This document shows, in pieces, positions 44,672 through 56,241 of a stretch of DNA of 64,000 bases. Numbering within the stretch: position 1 is the first letter of the stretch; every line of letters begins with the position of its first letter. Source of the DNA: Trileptium ribeirensis. Its lineage: Eukaryota > Nematoda > Enoplea > Enoplida > Thoracostomopsidae. Position numbers and translations under genes: made by a program. The notes under the pieces were generated by a model. It was not told the DNA's origin and did not search any database. It saw nothing but the letters and a program-made list of their open reading frames with translations. Location of the stretch: contig JASANE010011753.1 of assembly GCA_030248225.1 (NCBI GenBank), positions 25,216 to 89,215 on the forward strand, in the 5' to 3' direction.

Positions 44672-45318
44672 ACTCAGGTAATTTCACTTTTAAGTTATTT
44701 TGACACTTGAGGCTTGTCGAGTACGAATAACGTTGCCACTCAGTTATAAAATTTGGTTCAGACTCGGTCGGTTTCCTTTTGTTTTTGTTGCTTGAGCCTT
44801 GCTATTTCTCGGTCTCAGGTTTGAGCGCACAATTGTTCTGAATAGGTTATCTGGTAAATGTGATTAGGGTATGTATTATTTAGTCCTCTTGTGAGGTTTG
44901 TGTGAGACTGCCGGACGGATCAGTCCGCACGTTTATTTAGTAACTCAACCTGTGCCTTAGATTTACTCTAATACTTCCTTATGCTTTGCTCTTTTGAGTT
45001 TTGGTACGTAGTCTCCGGGCGGATTGACTCGCACGTTTATCTGAATACCTTAACCTGTTCCTTAGAATTACGCTATTTAGTTTCCTTAGAGCTACCAGTG
45101 CCGGACGGATCACCGATAGATCCTGAGTAATTGATATTTTACTTTCCCTTTTGGGTTGGTACGCAGCCGCCGGACGGATCGACTCGTACGTTTATTTGAA
45201 TACCTTATCCTCGTCCTTAGAATTAGGCTAATTAGGTTCCTTATTTTAACCTTCCCGCTGCCGCTCTTTGTGTCGTATACTTTTGGTTTAACGTTACTTA
45301 CTGGCTGTTGGGTTTAAT
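44672..45318. repeat. Degenerate CCGGACGGATC repeats upstream of the 3.8-kb unit
   Basis: CCGGACGGATC or CCGGGCGGATT occurs at about 44913, 45017, 45104 and 45171, three of them followed by CGCACGTTTAT or CGTACGTTTAT, and then by CTTAACCTGTTCCTTAGA-like sequence. Spacing is irregular (67-104 bp). The first forms CGGAC-GGATCA-GTCCG. No gene is visible. Confidence 0.55.
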
Positions 45319-45600
45319 TGTACTAGGACCAGTTCTGGCCCTAAGGGATCCCAGCTGCACCACCCTCAGCTTTCACTGTGGTGCCCGGTCAACCCCGGCT
45401 TACACGATTCCCCGGTGGACTCCGGTCAGACCGATAGGAACCGCTTAGCTTAGTAGGCCGCCGGCGGGTTTACCAGGGTGTTCGGCCTGGCCCCTATATT
45501 GGCCCACGTATCTAGTGGCATGGAGGCCCCCCAGAGGGAGGGTCATCCCCTAAGCCTGCTCACAGGTAATAATGCTGACTCGCTATTCCCTCTTTTGATT
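45319..45600 (+). ncRNA. Structured head of the 3.8-kb unit (copy 1), candidate structured RNA
   Basis: Visible stems: CCAG-TT-CTGG (45330-45339), GCACCAC..GTGGTGC (45357-45363 / 45378-45384), CGG-TCAGA-CCG around 45422-45435, and CCTG-CTCA-CAGG around 45558-45569. Matching positions in the third relative (54371-54660) have different but still complementary stems, the usual sign of a selected fold. Whether it acts as RNA, and its direction, is inference. No known RNA family is recognised. Confidence 0.4.
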
Positions 45601-48600
45601 TCAGTCTCCCTGAAATTGCACCATGGGTGGGACATAACTGATGGGAATTCACCAGATTAAAGGGTCGAGGTGATAAATTTTGGTCTGGACGTTGAGATGT
45701 AGCTCCAACGGGACGTACGTTTTAGTTTACCCGATTGGGTTTGAGTGGTACATTTCGGGCCAGTTGGTTTAAGTTGGGTGATAAAATATTCAGTTATTTA
45801 TGTCGGACAATTGATAGCGGGCGTAGGGCGGTACGTAAACACAGCTAGGCGAGCACGTGAGCGAGTAGGAGTTTCGAGGCGTATTGAGCTAAAGAGCGGT
45901 TGCGGTGTGGGCGGAAGTTCAAAGTGCGGGGGTTCGGTACGAATTCAAACACCGGTGGTACACCCTAGTACTCGTTAAGTGCGTGATACATAGCAGCAAT
46001 CACCTCGCTTGAGGTTTCCGGGCTTTGCCAGGTCATACCGGATCTTATATAAATCTAACAAAACCAAATCGCTTGAATAACAAGAACACCTCGATGATTT
46101 ACTATTTTCTTCCTGTTACTAGCACAAAATTTTTATAAACTACCCGGTTGGGTGTACGATAAAATAATAAACTATATACATACATATATCACCCAATCGG
46201 GGTGTACACTACAGTTTACGTTTCACCCGCTCGGGGGTGCATGAATATTCTCTGAGGGAAATTTCGTACGGCCGATTTCTATAGTCTTGTCCTACCACTT
46301 GACAATTGATAAAAATTTTGACAGAAACCCTTGATAACGTGAAAACTTTAATATCTGCCCTGCCATTAATGAACACTAAAAGTTCCGCAAAACCTGCGCT
46401 GCCATCCAGACACCCGAAGCACGCCTTCCCACGTCTGCATGGCAAAAGTTCCCCGGGGCGTACGGATGACCCAACTAGAAAGTTGCCTGATCAAAACTGG
46501 TTCAAAGAGGTGGGCAAAACTGCGATTCCGCTTTGAATGTTGGAGACGGTACCCGCAATGGCAAGTCTTTATGCGCAGCTGATGGACGGCTAAAACAGCG
46601 CGTCCGCGTAGGTCGTAGTGTTAACTCCAAGCTAAACAAAAACGGGAAAAATTTTAGATGAGCTCGAGTAAGGGCTAGGTAAAACTCTAACTGGACCGAA
46701 GTAATGGCAAGGTAAATCCAGTTGACCCTAAATAGATGTTAGGTAATCGTTTGATTCAGCCTACATAAGTGTCCGATTGACGTTTGGTTTAACCTACCTC
46801 AGCATCAGGTAAAGTTTTGATTGACCCTGTGTGAGTTTTAACTGCATCTTAGGCAGAGCTCTACTTAACTTGGATAACGCTAAGTAAACTGTTGGTTATC
46901 CTTGAAGAAATAAACTTTTGTCAAAAGGCCTTAAGTGGCGAACATTGAAAGTGTAAATTTGCGCCACGCTAGCACTTAACAACTTTAACGTACTCACGAT
47001 CATGAACTTGCTAACCCTCCCAGAACCGGTGCAGAAAAGGCCCTGGGAGGGGGGAACCAGTCGAGCATGAAGCAGCCTTTAATTCGAATTTTATCCGAAG
47101 TCTATCAGTTCTGAATTTTCGTGCGCGGGCGCGACACTTGTGGGGGCCCGGGGCATCCATCAGACGCCCCAGCGCCCGCAAGGGCCGTCCCTTCGATGAA
47201 ATATACTCTACGCAAACTCGCAATTTGAAAGGCCCCGGGCGGAACTCTTCCGCACGTCTGCATACCGAAGAGTCCACCCGGACAAGAAGCAAAACAAGCA
47301 AAGAAAAAGCGAAAAGGCAAAGAAAAGCACGGCGACAACCGCCGTCAAAATACGTCAAAATTTTCGAATAGTCGGCTCGACTGGTCCCACTGCGCTAACA
47401 GGCCGTCTGCTTTTATAGGCCGACTTATTTCCACCCCTTTTTATTTAGCTGGTCGGGCCCTTGGCTCGGTTGGCATCTTTGAATTTGAAATTTGCGCGTT
47501 GTTAGCATGGTAAAAGCTTATAACTGTACATCGACAGAAGAAAACAAAAACGATCGTGGCAGCAAAACAAAACGTTGGCTAAATACATATACACACTGCC
47601 GCAAGCATAATAATCACGTCAACGACACTGTCGCGAGGCTAGAATTGCTCAGCCCTTGGTCTGCTGCTTCCAAACTTTAAAATTTAAAACCACGAACACA
47701 GCAACTAAAGATATACAACGGATTGACGATTGTAATAAGCAAAGTTGACGTCGAGTGTGTGTAGACCAACATATACTGCCGACCCTCTGATACAGAAAGA
47801 CACCTACACAGCAAGTCGCCGCCATATGTCTACACAGACGATAAACAAGTCACTGCCATCAGCGATAGTGGGCCGCTCATAACAACAATAATGCGCTGGC
47901 TGCGAGATGGCCGAAGAGGGCCAAGAAAACAAAACCGCCCGCTGGTCGGTGCGGCAAATTTTGAAAAGGAAAATATAACGGTGCTCAGGGCGCCGTTTGC
48001 TCATAAGGATACCGGCACATTTTTGCCGATATCTCAAGAACGAAAACCAGTAGGCGGCCGGGGGCAGGACCAGAATCATGCCCTGGCAGGCCGGCTACTG
48101 ATGAAAATTTAATATTTGATGTAACTCCCACAGGAGGCCTGTTAGAGGCCGTTTTAGGCGCCCAAAAATGAAAATTTTGGGGTCTGATTTGAGTTAGGAG
48201 GATCCTGCGCGGACCCATGGGGGCGGGCGGCCCCGGTTTTCAGGTAAACGGTTAGGGTGAGACCCGATAAGTATCCCGGGCTCCGAAAAGCGGGGAGTTT
48301 TAATTATTTTGGGTGTCCTTTTAGGTTGAGAAAATTGGAGGTTTAAACGCCTGTTCGGGGGTCCCTAAGTATTTAGGGGATCCAAATTTTTAGACCCGCC
48401 GGGACGATTTGACACCCCAGCAGAGTCCTTAAGAGGGCTCAGTCAACCCCATTCCCATAAAATTTGCGGGTAGCCCCAAAATTAAATTTTCGCGTCGCAC
48501 CCTAAAATGGCGCCTTAGAAATTCTGAATCCTAAAATAGTCTGTTTTGATTTTCTCCGACCAAGGATTTTGATCACTTAAAACCCTGCTTGGGGCTCATC

Positions 48601-49130
48601 CGGATATTCCTCGACCTATTAAAATATATAACGAACACCCATACACAGCAGCTATCGCGAGATACTGATTATTCGGCGTGTGCGCTGGGATCGGCCAAGG
48701 GCGACCAGTTTTTTGTATAATACCAAAAATCTCTGAAACGTCCGTTGGTCCCCGGCCCCGCCGAACGCACACCCGTTCTGCACACCAAGTACAATAAAGC
48801 ATATACAATACAATGCACGAACGTTGTGTATACATAAGACAACATCAATTTGTTTCCCAAGGATCGACCGGACACCCCTACTTATGATACTTGTTGTCCA
48901 TTTTCGGTGCCAAAGTCATCCCGTGCACCATCGGGTGGTGGAGTGTGACCATACAAATGCAATACAAAGTACATACAATTGTTTATTTCATAACAATAGC
49001 AACGATATCAATAGCATGATTTTATACAGGGGTCACACTCCGCCGGTATCCGGTCGTCCATTCCCTCCATTTCCTATGAATTTTGTGTGGTTTTTTGCAC
49101 TCTCAGTTCCCTGAAATTCGGGCTGTTACA
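45319..49130 (+). mobile_element. 3.8-kb non-coding repeat unit, copy 1
   Basis: It starts TGTACTAGGACCAG and ends GGGCTGTTACA. Copy 2 (49538-53309) is about 98-99% identical, with a 4,179-bp offset over most of its length. The outside sequences differ on all sides, so the boundaries are sharp. The longest frames (115 codons on minus, 77 on plus) resemble nothing and overlap antisense. It begins with a hairpin-rich head (to ~45600), then AT-rich and GC-rich segments. Copy 1 has about 50 extra bases at 45598-45648. The TG..CA ends resemble an LTR, but I find no primer site, coding interior or target duplication. Strand was assigned from the head and is arbitrary. Confidence 0.7.
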
Positions 49131-49537
49131 TCTCTTAAAATTTTTTGGATTTATTAGACTCCTTACTTAGAGTAAGAGTGTAAATCAGAATGAAAAAATA
49201 GTTACAAGTGAAATTTCGCCCTAGATCCGTAGATGTACAGCCCGTCATTCGATTTAGCGTGGAAAATGTTGAGATTGTTATGAAATTTAGCGTAGAATTT
49301 AAGAAATTTTCTAAAGGTTTTAAGATTATGCGTGAAAATTTAAGAAAATTTACGGAGAATTTGATTTTAGTGCAAATTTGATAAATTTTGGTAAATTCCC
49401 GATAAATTTAGTAGTAAAAGTTTTCGATAAATTTTGTAAAATTTGATGAGTCTCAGTAAATTTGTATAAATTTCCATAAAAGGTTATAAATTTCAGGGCA
49501 GAAGGGCGACTTGGTGTTGTCCGATATCCCCGTGTAA
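49131..49537. other. 407-bp AT-rich spacer between the two 3.8-kb copies
   Basis: Rich in AAATTT, TAAATTT and GATAAATTTTG runs spaced about 20-30 bp apart. It matches neither the left flank of copy 1 nor the right flank of copy 2, and has no ORF. Confidence 0.6.
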
Positions 49538-49800
49538 TGTACTAGGACCAGTTCTGGCCCTAAGGGATCCCAGCTGCACCACTTTATCTAAGAAGTTCAC
49601 GGTGGTGCCCGGACAACCCCGGCTTACACGATTCCCCGGTGGACTACGGTCGGACCGATAGGAACCGCTTAGCTTAGTAGGCCGCCGGCGGGTTTACCAG
49701 GGTGTTCGGCCTGGCCCCTATATTGGCCCACGTATCTAGTGGCATGGAGGCCCCCCAGAGGGAGGGTCATCCCCTAAGCCTGCTCACAGGTAATAAGGCT
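49538..49800 (+). ncRNA. Structured head of the 3.8-kb unit (copy 2), candidate structured RNA
   Basis: Same stems as copy 1. The GCACCAC/GTGGTGC stem (49576-49582 / 49602-49608) is unchanged, but its loop is 19 bases of unrelated sequence against 14 in copy 1. CGG-TCGGA-CCG replaces CGG-TCAGA-CCG. Confidence 0.4.
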
Positions 49801-52800
49801 GACCCGCTATTCCTTCTTTTAATTCACCAGATTAAAGGGTCGAGGTGATAAATTTTGGTCTGGACGTTGAGATGTAATTGCTCCAACGGGACGTACGTTT
49901 TAGTTTACCCGATTGGGTTTGAGTGGTACATTTCGGGCCAGTTGGTTTAAGTTGGGTGATAAAATATTCAGCTATTTATGTCTGACAATTAATAGCGGGC
50001 GTAGGGCGGTACGTAAACACAGCTAGGCGAGCACGTGAGCGAGTAGGAGTTTCGAGGCGTATTGAGCTAAAGAGCGGTTGCGGTGTGGGCGGAAGTTCAA
50101 AGTGCGGGGGTTCGGTACGAATTCAAACACCGGTGGTACACACTAGTACTCGTTAAGTGTGTAATACATAGCAGCAATCACCTCGCTTGAGGTTTCCGGG
50201 CTTTGCCAGGTCATACCGGATCTTATATAAATCTAACAAAACCAAATCGCTTGAATAACAAGAACACCTCGATGATTTACTATTTTCTTCCTGTTACTAG
50301 CACAAAATTTTTTATAAACTACCCTGTTGGGTGTACGATAAAATAATAAACTATATACATACATATATCACCCAATCGGGGTGTACACTACAGTTTACGT
50401 TTCACCCGCTCGGGGGTGCATGAATATTCTCTGAGGGAAATTTCGTACGGCCGATCTCTATAGTCTTGTCCTACCACTTGACAATTGATAAAAATTTTGA
50501 CAGAAACCCTTGATAACGTGAAAACTTTAATATCTGCCCTGCCATTAATGAACACTAAAAGTTCCGCAAAACCTGCGCTGCCATCCAGATACCCGAAGCA
50601 CGCCTTCCCACGTCTGCATGGCAAAAGTTCCCCGGGGCGTACGGATGACCCAACTAGAAAGTCGCCTGATCAAAACTGGTTCAAAGAGGTGGGCAAAACT
50701 GCGATTCCGCTTTGAATGTTGGAGACGGTACCCGCAATAGCAAGTCTTGATGCACAGCTGATGGACGGCTAAAACAGCGCGTCCGCGTAGGTCGTGGTGT
50801 TAACTCCAAGCTAAACAAAGACGGGAGAAATTTTAGATGAGCTCGAGTAAGGGCTAGGTAAAACTCTAACTGGACCGAAGTAATGGCAAAGTAAATCCAG
50901 TTGACCCTAAATAGATGTTAGGTAATCGTTTGATTCAGCCTACATGAGTGTCCGATTGACGTTTGGTTTAACCTACCTCAGCATCGGGTAAAGTTTTGAT
51001 TGACCCTGTGTGAGTTTTAACTGCATCTTAGGCAGAGCTCAACTTAACTTGGATAACGCTGCGTAAACTGTTGGTTATCCTTGAAGAAATAAACTTTCGT
51101 CAAAAGGCCTTAAGTGGCGAACATTGAAAGTGTAAATTTGCGCTACGCTAGCACTTAACAACTTTAGCGTACTCACGATCATGAACTTGCTAACCCTCCC
51201 AGAACCGGTGCAGAAAAGGCCCTGGGAGGGGGGAACCAGTCGAGCATGAAGCAGCCTTTAATTCGAATTTTATCCGAAGTCTATCAGTTCTGAATTTTCG
51301 TGCGCGGGCGCGACACTTGTGGGGGCCCGGGGCATCCATCAGACGCCCCAGCGCCCGCAAGGGCCGTCCCTTCGATGAAACATACTCTACGCAAACTCGC
51401 AATTTGAAAGGCCCCGGGCGGAACTCTTCCGCACGTCTGCATACCGAAGAGTCCACCCGGACAAGAAGCAAGACAAGCAAAGAAAAAGCGAAAAGGCAAA
51501 GAAAAGCACGGCGACAACCGCCGCCAAAATACGTCAAAATTTTCAAATAGCCGGCTCGACTGGTCCCACTGCTCTAACAGGCCGTCTGCTTTTATAGGCC
51601 GACTTATTTCCACCCCTTTTTATTTAGCAGGTCGGGCCCTTGGCTCGGTTGGCATCTTTGAATTTGAAATTTTCGCGTTGTTAGCATGGTAAAAGCTTAT
51701 AACTGTACATCGACAGAAGAAAACAAAAACGATCGTGGCAGCAAAACAAAACGTTGGCTAAATACATATACACACTGCCGCAAGCATAATAATCACGTCA
51801 ACGACACTGTCGCGAGGCTAGAATTGCTCAGCCCTTGGTCTGCTGCTTCCAAACTTTAAAATTTAAAACCACGAACACAGCAACTAAAGATATACAACGG
51901 ATTGACGATTGTAATAAGCAAAGTTGACGTCGAGTGTGTGTAGACCAACATATACTGCCGATTCTCTGATACAGAAAGACACCTACACAGCAAGTCGCCG
52001 CCATATGTCTACACAGACGATAAACAAGTCACTGCCATCAGCGATAGTGGGCCGCTCATAACAACAATAATGCGCTGGCTGCGAGATGGCCGAAGAGGGC
52101 CAAGAAAACAAAACCGCCCGCTGGTCGGTGCGGCAAATTTTGAAAAGGAAAATATAACGGTGCTCAGGGCGCTGTTTGCTCATAAGGATACCGGCACATT
52201 TTTGCCGATATCTCAAGAACGAAAACCAGTAGGCGGCCGGGCGCAGGACCAGAATCATGCCCTGGCAGGCCGGCTACTGATGAAAATTTAATATTTGATG
52301 TAACTCCCACAGGAGGCCTGTTAGAGGCCGTTTTAGGCGCCCAAAAATGAAAATTTTGGGGTCTGATTTGAGTTAGGAGGATCCTGCGCGGACCCTTGGG
52401 GGCGGGCGGCCCCGGTTTTCAGGTAAACGGTTAGGGTGAGACCCGATAAGTATCCCGGGCTCCGAAAAGCGGGGAGTTTTAATTATTTTGGGTGTCCTTT
52501 TAGGTTGAGAAAATTGGAGGCTTAAACGCCTGTTCGGGGGTCCCTAAGTATTTAGGGGATCCAAATTTTTAGACCCGCCGGGACGATTTGACACCCCAGC
52601 AGAGTCCTTAAGAGGGCTCAGTCAACCCCATTCCCATAAAATTTGTGGGTAGCCCAAAAATTAAATTTTCGCGTCGCACCCTAAAATGGCGCCCTAGAAA
52701 TTCTGAATCCTAAAATAGTCTGTTTTGATTTTCTCCGACCAAGGATTTTGATCACTTAAAACCCTGCTTGGGGCTCATCCGGATATTCCTCGACTTATTA

Positions 52801-53309
52801 AAATATATAACGAACACCCATACACAGCAGCTATCGCGAGATACTGATTATTCGGCGTGTGCGCTGGGATCGGCCAAGGGCGACCAGTTTTTTGTATAAT
52901 ACCAAAAATCTCTGAAACGTCCGTTGGTCCCCGGCCCCGCCGAACGCACACCCGTTCTGCACACCAAGTACAATAAAGCATATACAATACAATGCACGAA
53001 CGTTGTGTATACATAAGACAACATCAATTTGTTTCCCAAGGATCGACCGGACACCCCTACTTATGATACTTGTTGTCCATTTTCGGTGCCAAAGTCATCT
53101 CGTGCACCATCGGGTGGTGCAGTGTGACCATACAAATGCAATACAAAGTACATACAATTGTTTATTTCATAACAATAGCAACGATATCAATAGCATGATT
53201 TTATACAGGGGTCACACTCCGCCGGTATCCGGTCGTCCATTCCCTCCATTTCCTATGAATTTTGTGTGGTTTTTTGCACTCTCAGTTCCCTGAAATTCGG
53301 GCTGTTACA
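49538..53309 (+). mobile_element. 3.8-kb non-coding repeat unit, copy 2
   Basis: Same TGTACTAGG start and GCTGTTACA end as copy 1. Differences are scattered single bases, the missing ~50 bp near 49815, and a concentrated change in one hairpin loop (49583-49601). A 7-bp hairpin, GATAAGT-TAT-ACTTATC (53310-53326), lies immediately outside the right end. The matching frames (for example 118 codons at 51190-51546, minus) are conserved only because the DNA is. Confidence 0.7.
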
Positions 53310-53326
53310 GATAAGTTATACTTATC

Positions 53327-54370
53327 GAAATTTTTTATAATTGGACAGAAATCAACGGGCTTTAGGTGGCACTGCTCCCTCGCTAGCTTTCTTGTTTTAC
53401 ATAAAATATCCTGTATTTTTTATTTTTGTCGTTGATAGTGACATCGCGTATAAGTGGAATCATGCTCTTTCCGGTCTCGTATCAGTTCAATAACATATTA
53501 TCTCGTAATATACGTATATATATTCTGTTATATTTTGGGTTTGTGCTAGTACACCAGCAGTGGGCAAGTTTTTCCCGCAGTTTCGATCTCGCTATGATGG
53601 CCGTAACGCCTGATGAAAAAACTCGTTACGCTGGCTTTCCGGTTACTAGTGTGCGATTCTTTAATACGCTTTATTGATTGAGTGATTATATCCAAAATAG
53701 AGAACTTTAAATGCTACAGTAATACTGGCTTACAAATTTGGAAATGCGTCAGAGTCTATGGCTTTGGAGCGTGTGATGCGTGCGACATTGCAGATTGTGT
53801 CCGGCTGATCAATTTCTTCGTTTGTATAGCTAAATTGCGGAGCTATACTGGACCACTACTGTGCCGAAAATTTCCGAATGGATAGGCAGTCTCGATTTTT
53901 CCCAGTTTATATGGAATTTTCTCTGAAGCGGTGAAATTTTCCAGAAAACCAACACCGTACTGCGTTAAGCAAAACTTGAATCTTGATTTACGGATGGAGT
54001 TTTTTGGACCATTAAACCATACTCGCTGCTGCACTTTCTTTTATGCTCTGTGCCATTTAATTCAAGCATTTCATAGACGGCGTGATGTGTTACCGACAGT
54101 TATTTATAACTTGTACTGCCACATAAATCAGAACAAATTAAATTGTCACCGCGCAAATTGATATTTCTAGATTGTTGCAACTACATCTAACGACGATGTT
54201 TCTTGAACCTGTAGCATTTGACACGAAGGTGAACGCACATATTAAAATGTGCTCAGTCGTTGACATTTTCAGTCCAAAATCTGAACATGTGACCAGAATG
54301 TCCAATATCAGGAAATTTCTCTTAATAAAAAAAAAAAAAAACCAAAACAAACACAAACACCAAAACCAAC
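53327..54370. other. No gene; AT-rich DNA ending in an A-rich run
   Basis: Frames of 60-83 codons on both strands carry no recognisable domain. The A-run and AAACACC-type simple sequence at 54329-54370 sit directly before the third relative's TGTAATAACC start. Confidence 0.5.
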
Positions 54371-54670
54371 TGTAATAACCGGTGACGCAGCTGCATGGCG
54401 CAACTTCCTAACACCATGCCCATACGACCCCGGCTATCGTAACCTCAAGGGTGGACCGTAAATACTAAATTTTGAACCTATTCTTGGTCAGACCCAAGAA
54501 GCTACGCAGCTTAGCAGGCCGCAGGCGCGCTTCACGGGGTGTGTTCGGACCCCGCCCGAAAGGTTGCGCACGTGTCTAGTATCGGGTATGATTTCTGAGG
54601 TCCCCCAGGGAGGCTAGCACCGACACCTGCTCGCAGGTCATGGAGCCTAGCCGCTATTCCCTATCTTAGA
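54371..54670 (+). ncRNA. Third, diverged copy of the structured head
   Basis: It starts TGTAATAACC. It shares with the 3.8-kb heads the blocks GCTTAGCAGGCCGC, GGTGTGTTCGG, CACGTGTCTAGT, GGTCCCCCAGGGAGG, CCTGCTCGCAGG and CCGCTATTCCCT, in the same order and spacing. The stems are complementary but different: GCATGG..CCATGC (54393-54398 / 54414-54419), TTCTTGG-TCAGAC-CCAAGAA (54481-54500), TTCGG..CCGAA (54544-54560), ACCTG-CTCG-CAGGT (54625-54638). Beyond ~54670 the similarity stops, so a different body follows the same head. Confidence 0.5.
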
Positions 54671-54771
54671 CTCATCGGAAGTTGTTTAATTCTATTTTAG
54701 TGATATAAGTATGGAAATAAAATGTGCAAGTGTCCCTACAAATTTGAAGCTCAAGATGAATTACCTAGTTA

Positions 54772-54845
54772 ACGTCGTGGTATGCTCCGTGTTAGAGCAT
54801 TGACCTATGTGGCCCCCACAGGGTTCCGACGAGCCCTGAGTGTTT
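54772..54845 (+). pseudogene. tRNA-like cloverleaf remnant
   Basis: Three back-to-back stems: ATGCTC-cgtgtta-GAGCAT (54782-54800, like the tRNA D arm GCTC..GTTAGAGC), TGTGG-CCC-CCACA (54808-54820) and CAGGG..CCCTG around GGGTTCCGACGAGCCC (54819-54838, like a T arm with an enlarged loop). Acceptor-stem pairing is poor and the middle stem has only a 3-base loop. Probably a tRNA-derived sequence, not a working gene. Confidence 0.35.
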
Positions 54846-56081
54846 AGAGTCGGATTATCAATGGCGTGGCCTGCGCTTTTCAATGAATTCCATGGTAGCG
54901 TACTGGTGCTTGGACCAGTGAAAGTTTAACTCATTCACACCGAGAGCATTCCTAACAAATTTTGAGTTAGTGCCATAAACGGGTTAGATTTTGGTAACGT
55001 TTTCCAACTATTTTATTTCCTAAATCCAGTAAAACGAAAACAGATGGGTCAGAAGGCCATGCACGCCAGTGCTTGCGGCATTCTCGCACACAAGCCATGG
55101 CGAGCAGTGCCTGCTCGTCCATGCGGACAAAACCAGAAAATCCTTAGCGCCTCAATACGAAGTAGACCCGAACGCGGTGCTCACAATACAAACTTTATTG
55201 ACATATGCAACGTTCAGTGACAAAACGAGAGATACCGAACAAGTATAATAGCGGACCACGTGAATCAAATCGGGGAGCTCAGCAATAACTCGCATTGATC
55301 GCTTCGATGTCAGACGACTCGGGGCACAGGGCGAGGGGAAAGAAAAGATGAACAGGGCCGGAGCGTATCGATATCCGCCGGTTCGCGGACTAGGGGCGGT
55401 TATCCCTGCTGCGTTTCGATGCTAGCGATGCCTCAGCTAGGAGACGCCTGAAGCAGGGGCCCTAGAGTGCTTCGGAAATCGCTCCGTAATACAGGTCGCT
55501 CTGGGCGACGACTACTTAAGCGGGGCGGAGGGAAAACGATGTTTGGGGCTGACTACGCGAGCTCTACAGCTTGGTTGGAGCGCTGCTCAAAACGATACTG
55601 ACTACAGAATCTGACAAGTGGCGTCTGATTGCCTATCCTCAGGGTACTCTTGCATTAGTGCCTATAAACACTTTCACCCTATTGTATTTAACGACCTTAC
55701 CTACCTATCAGTACGACTGACCGAACGACGAAGTCTGGGGGGGTCAAAAGAAGGAGAAAAAGGGAAAAGTTTCCTTAATTTAGGCCGACGGAACGCGGTC
55801 GGGGTAGTGCGTGGCATGACGCGTCCTTATGGGCGACTTACGAACTGGTCATCCAACCGATTGATTTCTCTTCGAATTTGTTATCGGGGTTTGGGGTGGT
55901 GAGGCGAGTTCCTCTAGACAGAACGCACCTAACCGCAGGCTAAATCAGCCTCGTTCCCTACCTATTGGGGTCGTTTGGACCCATCGGGCCATGGGCGATC
56001 GACCCGGGACACCTTTGTGTCTTTGGTTTCTTTCTTTGGTCGTTTGTCTTTTGCCTCTCTCTAACGATGCCCTTTTTGTAT

Positions 56082-56127
56082 GCACTGCAATAATGCAGTG
56101 CCTCAACTGCGCTGTATTGCAGTTGAG
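56082..56127. other. Two adjacent perfect hairpins
   Basis: GCACTGCA-ATAA-TGCAGTGC (56082-56101) is followed directly by CTCAACTGC-gctgtatt-GCAGTTGAG (56102-56127). CTGCAATA and TATTGCAG are also complementary across the two, so alternative folds exist. They lie 31 bases upstream of the second tRNA-like sequence. Confidence 0.7.
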
Positions 56128-56158
56128 TTATCACCGACACAATAGTAAAAGTCGGTAT

Positions 56159-56241
56159 GTTCCTATGGCTGAATGGTTAAGACATGTAAAACTGCAGCGG
56201 ACTTAAATTCTCCGTGCAGGTTCAACTCATGATACGGGAAA
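56159..56241 (+). pseudogene. tRNA-derived sequence with A- and B-box motifs
   Basis: TGGCTGAATGGTTAAGAC (A box, 56166-56183) and GGTTCAACTC (B box, 56219-56228) are spaced about as in a Leu or Ser tRNA. A GGACTTAAATTC segment recalls the Leu-UAA anticodon arm. Acceptor and T stems pair only partly, so it is a tRNA pseudogene or the head of a tRNA-derived SINE. Confidence 0.4.

Noticed and set aside
47011..47358. 115-codon minus-strand frame, repeated at 51190-51546
   Set aside because: Antiparallel frames overlap it, it resembles nothing, and conservation follows the ~98-99% DNA identity of the two copies.
48101..48125. CTGATGA in the 3.8-kb unit as a possible hammerhead motif
   Set aside because: No GAAA-stem partner at suitable distance.
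45319..53309. The 3.8-kb pair as 5' and 3' LTRs of one element
   Set aside because: The 407-bp interval lacks a primer-binding site, polypurine tract and coding sequence, and no matching target duplication is seen outside. Kept only as an open possibility.
55100..55560. GC-rich block as rRNA or spacer DNA
   Set aside because: None of the universally conserved rRNA segments is recognisable.
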